64,000 nt of DNA from CAVPCZ01 sp963702445 (GTDB lineage: Bacteria; Bacteroidota; Ignavibacteria; UBA10030; UBA6906). The translations under genes were made by a program, and so were the position numbers. Below are positions 46,672 through 54,600 of this stretch, in pieces (the stretch's first letter is position 1; each line of letters opens with the position of its first letter). Under the pieces are notes generated by a model. That model had not been told where the DNA came from and ran no database searches. It worked only from the letters and a program-made list of their open reading frames with translations. The stretch is from positions 558,001-622,000 of the forward strand of contig CAVPCZ010000009.1 of assembly GCA_963702445.1 (NCBI GenBank), in the 5' to 3' direction.

Positions 46672-49060
46672 CTATCGTGAGACATTTCCCCCGCCGGACC
46701 CGAATGTCGATTCGATTGCTCCGAGTCTGCGCCGGAGGTCAAGAGCTGTGACGGTTACGGAATCCATTTCAGGTATTCCTGGAAATGGGAGCGCGCCCGT
46801 TCGAATGAGCCGCGTTCCAGGACAGAGCCGCCCCAGCAGGGCGTGCGCCTCCACGCAGCCATGATTCAATGTGAGGGCGGACTCCGCTTCCACCTCTCCA
46901 CGCGCCGAGTCCCCCGACAGGACGAGAGCGCGGGCCAGCGCGGAGCGGGGCGAGGCGATACCGGGTTTCTCAGCTACGGCATCACGCAGAAACGGACGGC
47001 AAGTTCCGGCTCGCCCATGTCGATGAGGGCTCTGCCCAGGGACTCGCATGCATCTCCCCAGGTTTGTTTCTTCTCGTCAGGCACTCCAGGAATCTCAGTT
47101 CATAGTGTCTGGCCTTCACTGAGTCCCCATCTTTCCAGGCGAAGGCGGCGAGAAGGTTATAGGTGTCGGGCGCGACCGGACGCATGGCGAGCGCACTCGT
47201 CAAGCACCGTGCGTGCCTCTTCAAGCCGTTTTGTCTTGATCAGCACGCGTGCATACTCCGGATAGACCGGCGGATAGGGATATCGCCGACCGCACGACAG
47301 GTTCATATGCCCCGGCCGCCTGATCGAAGTTCTCCAGCCGGGCGTATGCAAGACCAAGGTTGGCAAGAACGATTCTGTTCCCGGGGGCGAACCTCAGCCC
47401 CTTCTCCAGGGCGGCGACCCGGCACTGAAGATTGCCATGGAGGTAGCACCCGGCAAGCTCGATCATGGCCAGTTCGAACGGCGTCGCCCCGGATTTCAAC
47501 GACTGGAGGCCCGATAGTGTTCTTCGGCTTCCTGGCGGGCGGTTCTTTCGTTCAGATTCACCAGCGCCGGAATCAACCAGATGCGTGGAGCGATAAAGGT
47601 CGAATCCAGTCTGATGGCCTCGAGGAGAAACACCCGGCTCCCGGGTCCGCCGGTGAGGGTGTATGTCATCGCCTTGAGAAACGCGATCGTTGCGCTGTCG
47701 GAGAGCATGCGCGGCATCCAGGGGTCCAGATCCTGATTCAACACCCGGACCTGCAGGAACCAGAGCACATCGCGGGCCACACGTCGAAGCGGCTTTTTCA
47801 AGTTCATCGGGCTTGTCTGAACGACGCAGCCTCGGCATACCGCAGTCTGCCGGTCTCCGGTTCCTGGAGCCTGACTTGCAGAACGAACGCCGATTCCGCC
47901 CCGACAATCTCTCCGCTGAGATCGAAATCAGGTTCAGCTCCTGGGGACCCTTCCTGGAACACAAGGATATCAGGTTTGCCCGCCAGTTTATTGGGGAGGT
48001 ACGTGTGCTGTACCAGCCGTGCCCATTCGTCCACACGGTGCAGGCTGCTCTCGTTCCTGATCGTCCGGAGTCGGAGCGTCACATGATTCACTCCTGCATT
48101 TTTCGTCGGTCGGGGGCCCTGCAGGAGCCACACTCCGGCGGCAGCGAGGATGAGTGCCGCCGCAGACGCACCGATGATCCACCACCGCCGCCGCGCGTGG
48201 GTCGCGGAGATGTCCGCTGCACGGCGATAGGATGCGGGACCAGTCGACCGGCCGGAGATCCGGCGGAGGTCCTCGACCATGTCCACGATGCTCTGGTATC
48301 GCGAGCCGGCGTCTTTGGCGAGAGCTCTCCGGAGAATGTCGTCGAGACGGACGGGGACTTCCGGCCGCAGAGAGGAAAGCGGCGGTGGATCAACGTTGAG
48401 AATGGAGTACACAATTGCCTGCTCGTACGAACTGTCGAAGGGAAGGCGGCCGGCGATCATTTCGTACAGGAGCACGCCGAGCGACCAGATGTCGGTCCGG
48501 TGATCAACCCGGTCTCCCCTTGCCTGTTCCGGCGACATGTGGGTGACGGTGCCGACCTTGTGCCCATCCACTGTCAATCTGGTTTCGCCCGTGAGAAGCG
48601 CCACTCCGAAATCCACAATTCTGGCCTTCCCCTGCCCGGTCAGCATGATATTGGCAGGCTTGATGTCCCGGTGCACGATGCCGTGACGGTGTGCCTCCGC
48701 CAAGCCCCTCCCCGACCTGGATGGCGATGTCGATGGCCTGGTCAACCGGGAGTGCTCCACGGGCAATCTCCTTCTTGATGGTCCTTCCGTCGTAGTATTC
48801 CAGAACGATAAATGTCTGACCGTCGGCGGTCCGGTCAATATCATGGATGACACAGATGCTTTCGTGCTGGAGGGCGGACGCCGCTTTGGCTTCGTGGACA
48901 AACCGGATTCTGGCTTCGGGATCGCGGGTCAGATCGGGAGGGAGAAACTTGAGGGCAACGTTGCGGTCGAGCTTGAGGTCCGGGCTTTGTAGACGACACC
49001 CATGCCCCCGCCGCCGAGGTGTTCGAGGATCTTGTAGTGAGAAACGACATTGCCGATCAT
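46672..49060 (-). CDS. Receptor-like Ser/Thr protein kinase with TPR region, many frameshifts
   Basis: About 795 codons, the same length as the intact paralogue at 30424-32790. Kinase features: HYKILEHLGGGGMGVVYKA from the ATG at 49060, VALKFLPPDL, HRDIKPANI, VDFGVALLTGET, MSPEQARGD and SDIWSLGVLLYE-like WSLGVLLYEMIAGRLPF. One transmembrane segment (WWIIGASAAALILAAAGVWLL) then a TolB-like domain and TPR helices (VLANLGLAYARLENFDQAA, APDTYNLLAAFAWKDGD). At least eight frame changes are needed (near 48995, 48712, 47805, 47500, 47290, 47190, 47050 and 46990). At 47804-47807 the frame change forms an ATGA overlap, so the TPR part could also be a separate coupled gene. Promoter at 49119-49147. Confidence 0.8.
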
Positions 49061-49118
49061 GGGAAACCTACACGGGTGTGTACGATCCCGACGGCACAAA
49101 GGAACAACGGTACGGCGG

Positions 49119-49147
49119 AAGATACACCGAAATCAGGAGAGAGTCAA
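49119..49147 (-). promoter_or_regulatory. Sigma70-like promoter for the second kinase operon
   Basis: Minus strand: -35 TTGACT (49147-49142), 17-base spacer, -10 TATCTT (49124-49119). The start codon is at 49060, leaving about 50 bases of leader. Confidence 0.65.
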
Positions 49148-49264
49148 ACGGATGCAGGAGCGGCCGGCAGAGAGGACGTGCAATCCCACATAACAGGTAA
49201 AACAAACAAATCGTGAAGGCATGGAGATTACCGGCAACGTTGCTTCGATTCCGTTTGACTCTCT
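49138..49264. repeat. Inverted repeat formed by two divergent -35 regions
   Basis: AGAGAGTCAAACGGA (49138-49152) is repeated in inverse as TCCGTTTGACTCTCT (49250-49264), 15 of 15 bases, separated by 97. The arms hold the -35 elements of the kinase promoter (minus) and the porin-like gene promoter (plus). Confidence 0.7.
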
Positions 49265-49283
49265 GCACGCCCTTCTCTACATT
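49255..49283 (+). promoter_or_regulatory. Sigma70-like promoter for the porin-like gene
   Basis: -35 TTGACT (49255-49260), 17-base spacer, -10 TACATT (49278-49283). The gene starts at 49398. The region 49061-49397 holds no gene. Confidence 0.65.
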
Positions 49284-49397
49284 CCATTGTGTTCCTTCCG
49301 ACGCCGGGAACATATCGCCGTTTGATTTCCGGCGTTCTTTCACCTTCCGCTTGCTGACCGGACCGCATGTCATAATCGAGTTCTTGCGGTTTGCCAC

Positions 49398-50561
49398 ATG
49401 ACGACACTATCAACGAAAATCATACCCGGGCTGCTTGCAGGCCTCCTCTCCGCGATCTCCCTGCCGCTCTGCGGACAGGACCTTGATATCCGCGGACAGG
49501 CCTCCGCGCTCCTCGGAATCAACGACAAACCTGAGCTGACTTTTCGATCGTCGCTCCGGTACATCCCATCCATTTTCCTGAATGTCCCCCTCGGCGGGGA
49601 ACAGAGCATCGACGGCGAGTTCGCTGTGAATCTGTTGCTTTCCGGCAGCGTGGAAGAGAAACAACGGCCGGCCGTAGAGTTTTCGGGCGACCCGTACCGG
49701 GGATGGGTGAGGTATGCGACTCCCCATCTTGAATTTCGTGCGGGGCTTCAGAAAGTCAGCTTCGGATCCGCAGCCCTCTTTCGCCCCCTCATGTGGTTTG
49801 ATGCGATCGATCCGCGCGACCCCCTCCAGATCACCAAAGGTGTGTACGCCCTGCTCGCACGATACTATTTCAAGAGCAACGCCAACATCTGGCTCTGGGG
49901 ATTGTATGGAAGGAATGAAATCAAGGGGTGGGAGCTATTTCCGACGAGCGAAGGATCCGCGGAGTTCGGAGGCCGTGTGCAGATTCCTCTCTTCTCGGGA
50001 GAGGCGGCCCTGAGCTACAACCACCGGACTGCCGAGTTGGCCCTCGAGTTTTCCGGACCGTCCGGTCCCGTTCAGCAAACACTCACGTTTCCCGAAGACC
50101 GGATCGGTTTCGACGGGAAATGGGACATCGGACCCGGCGTCTGGATTGAAGGGGCTGTCACACGCCAATCCAGCGGCTCCCTGCCGTATCCCTGGCAGCA
50201 GGCACTCACACTCGGCGGAGACTACACGGTCTCCGTCGGTCAGGGGCTGACGGTGATGGGTGAGCACTTCATCCAAACATACACCGAACAGGCGTTCGGG
50301 TCGGGCCGGACAGCCCAGATTTCCGGAGCCTCGATGACCTACCCTGTGAGCCTGCTGGATGAGATCTCCGCGATTTTCTACTATGACTGGAAGAATGCCG
50401 ATCCCTATACGTATCTCAGCTGGCGCCGGACATATGACGCCTGGGTGTTCAATCTGATACTCTACGCCAATCCTGAGCAGCCGGGCTTGGTGGTCTCATC
50501 CCAGCAAAGTCTTCCCCTTGCAGGGAAAGGACTCCTCTTGTTGGCTGTGTTCAACCACTAA
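49398..50561 (+). CDS. Outer-membrane beta-barrel protein (porin-like)
   Basis: 387 residues. The signal peptide runs IIPGLLAGLLSAISLPLCG. The mature chain is almost all amphipathic beta strands with aromatic girdles: SLRYIPSIFLNVPLGG, GWVRYATPHLEFRAGLQK, ISAIFYYDWKNADPYTYLSW. The end LLLAVFNH resembles a barrel terminus. The RAGLQKVSFGSA line with a nearby MWFDAIDPRDP loop resembles barrels seen in MacB/LolCDE-like gene clusters of Bacteroidota relatives. Function is likely outer-membrane passage or assembly for the ABC system just downstream (114 bases). Confidence 0.75.
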   Translation: MTTLSTKIIPGLLAGLLSAISLPLCGQDLDIRGQASALLGINDKPELTFRSSLRYIPSIFLNVPLGGEQSIDGEFAVNLLLSGSVEEKQRPAVEFSGDPYRGWVRYATPHLEFRAGLQKVSFGSAALFRPLMWFDAIDPRDPLQITKGVYALLARYYFKSNANIWLWGLYGRNEIKGWELFPTSEGSAEFGGRVQIPLFSGEAALSYNHRTAELALEFSGPSGPVQQTLTFPEDRIGFDGKWDIGPGVWIEGAVTRQSSGSLPYPWQQALTLGGDYTVSVGQGLTVMGEHFIQTYTEQAFGSGRTAQISGASMTYPVSLLDEISAIFYYDWKNADPYTYLSWRRTYDAWVFNLILYANPEQPGLVVSSQQSLPLAGKGLLLLAVFNH

Positions 50562-50675
50562 GGCCGGCTCAGCCATCTCACCTGACAGGCTCCAGAGTGG
50601 GGATTAGCTGCCGTTGCGCCGGTCCCGGTCCCCGGTCTCCCGTGGGGACCGCTGATGGAAACTCGGAAGGGCTCC

Positions 50676-51392
50676 ATGCAAAACGAAGAATTGATACGCA
50701 CCGATAAGCTGACAAAGTCGTATCCGATGGGGGGCGACCCGATCGTCGCTCTCCGGGGCGTGACCCTGTCCTTTCGCCGGAGAGAGTTTTCGGGCCTCGT
50801 CGGACCCAGCGGCTCGGGGAAAACGACGCTTCTCAATATCATTGGCACGCTCGACGTTCCCAGCGAGGGAACGGCGACAGTTCTCGGCGAGTCTGTCGGT
50901 TCGCTTTCCCACGTACGTGCTGCGCAGATGCGGAACCGGCATATCGGGTTCATTTTTCAGACTTTCAATCTCCTCCCGGTCTACACGGTCTATGAAAACG
51001 TGGAGTTCCCTCTCATCCTTCTCCGGATCGGCGCTTCGGAACGGAAGAAGATGGTGATGGAATCCCTCGAGCTGGTAAACCTGGCCGATAGAGCAAAGTC
51101 CCGGCCCCACCAGCTCTCCGGAGGTCAGAGCCAGCGTGTCGCCATCTGCAGGGCGATCGTGAAACGACCGGCGATCGTGCTCGCCGACGAACCGACCGCG
51201 AACCTCGATGCCGCGAATTCCCATGGTATCCTCCGGACCATGGAGGTGCTCAATCGGGAGCTCGGAACAACATTCATCTTCTCGACACACGACGAAAAGG
51301 TTATCAGCTACCTGCGGCGAAAGATCGTCCTGGTGGATGGAATGGTGGCACGGGATGAGGTGCAGGTTCCTGAGCCGGGAGGCCGGTCATGA
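50676..51392 (+). CDS. ABC exporter ATPase, LolD/MacB type
   Basis: 238 residues. GGAAGG (50665-50670) points to the ATG at 50676; an in-frame ATG at 50655 is the alternative. Walker A GPSGSGKTT (43-51), signature LSGGQSQRVAIC, Walker B VLADEPTANLD and switch His in STHDEKV are all present. This subfamily powers LolCDE lipoprotein release and MacB-type mechanotransmission. It overlaps the first FtsX-type permease by four bases, so the two are translated together. Confidence 0.93.
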   Translation: MQNEELIRTDKLTKSYPMGGDPIVALRGVTLSFRRREFSGLVGPSGSGKTTLLNIIGTLDVPSEGTATVLGESVGSLSHVRAAQMRNRHIGFIFQTFNLLPVYTVYENVEFPLILLRIGASERKKMVMESLELVNLADRAKSRPHQLSGGQSQRVAICRAIVKRPAIVLADEPTANLDAANSHGILRTMEVLNRELGTTFIFSTHDEKVISYLRRKIVLVDGMVARDEVQVPEPGGRS

Positions 51393-52561
51393 TGCTCTTG
51401 CGGCTTGCCTGGAGAAATCTCCTTGGCGCCGGTCTGCGGACCTGGTTAAACGTGCTGGTCCTGTCCCTGTCCTTTGTCGCGATCATCGCCATGCAGGGGT
51501 TACTCCAGGGGATGAATGACCAGGTGGCGCAGGCCATGATCGATACCGAATACGGGGGCGGCCAGTACTGGCATGAGGCCTACGATCCCTACGATCCGCT
51601 CACACTCCGTGATGCGCACGGGCGTCTGACACCCGGACTGGTTGCCCTTGTGGAGAAAGGGGACGCAACGCCCGTTCTCATTCTCCAGGGATCGCTCTAT
51701 GTCCGCGGCCGCGTACGACCGGTGCTGATCAAGGGGATCGATCCGGAACAGACCCTGTTGAGATTCCCGTCGTCCCTGATGACCGCCCCCGCCGGGATGA
51801 TCCCGGCTCTTTCCGGCGCACGGATGGGCAAGAACGCAGGGATGGCCAAAGGTGATGAGGTGACGCTCCAGTGGAGGGACACCCGGGGGACATTCGATGC
51901 GCGGGACGTTCAGATTGCAGCGATATTCTCCACCTCGGTCCAGTCGGTGGACAACAACCAGATCTGGGTTCCGATCGATACACTCCGGAGACTCGCGCGC
52001 ATGGAGGGGGAGGCGACCCTCGTCGTCCTCGCACCGGGCAGCGCCGCGTTTCCGGTGGATGAAAGCTGGCGGTTCAGGGACCTGGATTTCCTGTTGAAGG
52101 ATATTCGGGAAGTCGTCAAGTCGAAATCGGTGGGTTCTTCCGTGGTGTATGTGATCCTCCTCCTGCTTGCCATGCTTGCCATCTTCGATACACAGGTTCT
52201 CTCCGTCTGGCGCCGGAGGAAGGAGATCGGGATGCTCATGGCGTTGGGGATGACCAGAGGAAAAGTGATCCGGCTGTTCACGCTTGAAGGGGCGGCACAC
52301 GGCATTCTGGCCGGTCTGGTTGCGGCAGCCTACGGCCTTCCACTTCTGGGAACCCTGGCCAGGGGAGGATGGGAGCTTCCCGCAGTCACGGAATCCTACG
52401 GCTTCGCCGTCGGCGAACGTCTGTTCCCGGTCTTCACTCTCGGCCTTGTCGCGGGAACCATACTCCTCGTGCTCACCGTGACGACCATCGTCAGTTTCAT
52501 ACCGGTACGCCGGATAGCGAAACTCAAACCCACCGATGCGCTGAGGGGGAAATTCACATGA
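51389..52561 (+). CDS. FtsX-like ABC permease (MacB/LolC type)
   Basis: 390 residues. One TM at the N-terminus (FVAIIAMQGLL region), a periplasmic MacB core domain and three C-terminal TM segments (VVYVILLLLAMLAIFDTQVL; LEGAAHGILAGLVAAAYGLP; LVAGTILLVLTVTTIVSFIP). The line WRRRKEIGMLMALGMTRGKV is the FtsX coupling region. It does not transport by itself but couples ATP hydrolysis to movement of periplasmic cargo. It overlaps the second permease by ATGA at 52558-52561. Confidence 0.92.
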   Translation: MMLLRLAWRNLLGAGLRTWLNVLVLSLSFVAIIAMQGLLQGMNDQVAQAMIDTEYGGGQYWHEAYDPYDPLTLRDAHGRLTPGLVALVEKGDATPVLILQGSLYVRGRVRPVLIKGIDPEQTLLRFPSSLMTAPAGMIPALSGARMGKNAGMAKGDEVTLQWRDTRGTFDARDVQIAAIFSTSVQSVDNNQIWVPIDTLRRLARMEGEATLVVLAPGSAAFPVDESWRFRDLDFLLKDIREVVKSKSVGSSVVYVILLLLAMLAIFDTQVLSVWRRRKEIGMLMALGMTRGKVIRLFTLEGAAHGILAGLVAAAYGLPLLGTLARGGWELPAVTESYGFAVGERLFPVFTLGLVAGTILLVLTVTTIVSFIPVRRIAKLKPTDALRGKFT

Positions 52562-53833
52562 TCCTCTTCCTCTGGAAAGGGCTGATCCGCGATCCATCCA
52601 GAAGCCTCTTCCCGGTGATCACGGTAAGCGTGGGGGTGATGCTGACCGTCGTGCTTCACAGCTGGATCGCCGGGCTTGAGGGGGAACTGGTGAAAGCAAG
52701 TGCCAGGTTCACGACGGGCCATCTCAAGGTGACAACAAGAGCCTACGCCCTGGAAGAGGATCAGTCCCCCAACGACCTCGCTCTGCTGGGAGTTGATTCA
52801 CTCGTCCGGGAATTGCGGCGGCGCTATCCCGGACTTCTCTGGAGTCCCCGGATACGATTCGGCGGATTGATCGACATCCCCGATACAGCAGGGGAAACGC
52901 GGGCCCAGGGTCCCGTGGTCGGATTCGCCGTTGACCTGTTGGGGCGAGGAACGAGCGAGGTGCGAACACTGAACCTCGGACAAGCCATTGCACGGGGCCG
53001 TCTCCCCGCCCGGAAGGGAGAAGCGCTGCTGAGCGATGAATTGGCGACGAAGCTCGGCGTCGGTATCGGAGAAACAGCCACGCTGGTCGGTGCCACGCGC
53101 CACGGGAGCATGGCGACGGCGAACTTCGTTGTTGCGGGGACCGTCCGGTTCGGCATTACGATGCTGGATCGGGGGACGATGATCGCTGACATTGAAGATA
53201 TCAGGGAAGCGCTGGACATGTCGGATGCGGCGGGCGAAGTGCTCGGGTACTTCCCCGGCGAACTCTACAGGGACGACGAGGCAAGCGGCATTGCGGCTGA
53301 TTTTCACCGCCTTCTTCCTGATACCGCCGGCGAATTTGCTCCGGTCATGGTCACGCTCAGAAATCAGGCCGGGCTCGGGCAGACACTCGATGTCTGGTCC
53401 TATCTGACAGGTATTCTGCTCCTGGTCTTCATTCTGGTGATGTCGATTGTTCTCTGGAATGCAGGCCTGATGGCGGGCCTCCGGCGGTACGGAGAGGTCG
53501 GGATACGACTCGCCATGGGGGAGCCGGAAAGGGCGTATCTATCGCGCCATGCTTGGAGAATCGGTCATGATCGGGATCCTGGGCTCCGCCCTTGGCACCG
53601 CCTTCGGCCTCGGGGTTTCTTTCTACCTTCAGAACACCGGGATTGATGTCGGCTCCATGATGAAGAACGCATCCATCATGCTTGCCAATGTCCTCCGTGC
53701 CCGCGTGACCCCCTCCTCGTACGTGATCGGGTTCGTGCCCGGACTCGCGGCGACACTCCTGGGCAGCTCGATCGCCGGGATCGGCATCTATCGTCGCCAG
53801 ACGGCTCAACTCACCAAGGAACTCCAGTCATGA
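52558..53833 (+). CDS. FtsX-like ABC permease (LolE/MacB type), one frameshift
   Basis: About 424 residues after repair of a frameshift near 53540. The N-terminal TM is in LFPVITVSVGVMLTVVL; the periplasmic core follows; the C-terminal TMs are YLTGILLLVFILVMSIVLW, then MIGILGSALGTAFGLGVSF and VIGFVPGLAATLLGSSI. It forms a heterodimer with the preceding permease. The stop overlaps the start of the LolA-like gene (ATGA, 53830-53833). The gene set of ATPase, two FtsX permeases and a LolA-like carrier matches a LolCDE/LolA-type export line. Confidence 0.9.
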
Positions 53834-54572
53834 GATATTCTCATATGCCGTGCGTACTGTGCATTTCCTCCGGCGTCTACGCCAGCAGACGCCGTCGGGA
53901 TCCGACATCCTGAAACGTGTCGACAGAACACCGCGGGCGAAATCCAAAATTTCGGTGGGTGAAATGCGCATTCAGGAACGGCGGGAAGTCAGAACCGTCC
54001 GGATGAAGTCCTGGATGCGCGGACTGAAAAGCTCGTTCACCGAGTTCCTTTCCCCTCCCCGGGAAAAGGGGACCAAGATGCTAAACTGGATGACCAGATC
54101 TGGATGTACACTCCCTCGACCGACCGGACAATCCTGATTTCGGGGCATATGTTGAGGCAGTCCGTGATGGGTTCCGATCTGTCGTACGAGGATCTTCTGG
54201 AAGATCCCGCCTTGCGGCGGATGTACGAAGCAGCAGTGGTGGGCGAGGAGGTCGTCACAGACCGGCCGTGCTGGGTTCTGGTTCTCGACACCCGAGGGGG
54301 GGGGATGTGGGATATCAGTCACGAAAGATATGGGTTGACCGCGACCGCTTTCTGGTGATGAAGGAGGACCGGTTCGCCCGGAGCGGCAAACTCCTGAAGA
54401 CAACTCTGGTGAGGAAAGTGCATCCAGGTGGGCGGGAGGTGGGTGGCCTCGGAGGTTGTCGTGAAGGACGCGCTAAAAAGCGGGGGAGGGACGGAATTTG
54501 TTGTAGAAGTTGTCAGGTTTAACGAGGCAAATCCCCGACCATTACTTCACAAAAGCTGTTCTGCGAAGATGA
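53830..54572 (+). CDS. LolA-like outer-membrane lipoprotein-sorting protein, at least five frameshifts
   Basis: About 245 codons. Reassembled pieces match the COG-type outer membrane lipoprotein-sorting proteins that accompany FtsX permeases: QERREVRTVRMKSWMRG, FLSPPREKGTKML, DDQIWMYTPSTDRT, SGHMLRQSVMGSDLSYEDL, CWVLVLD, YQSRKIWVDRDRF, SGKLLKTTLV and HYFTKAVLRR at the end. A short signal peptide precedes. Frames change near 53875, 54083, 54300, 54432 and 54520. The one near 54300 falls in a run of nine G (54296-54304). Its role is periplasmic carriage of lipid or lipoprotein to the outer membrane. Confidence 0.8.
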
Positions 54573-54600
54573 ACAGTGTGGAGCGGGAGAAAGAACCGGC

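Noticed and set aside
51500..52597. 365-codon minus-strand ORF
   Set aside because: Antisense to the FtsX-like permease; no motifs.
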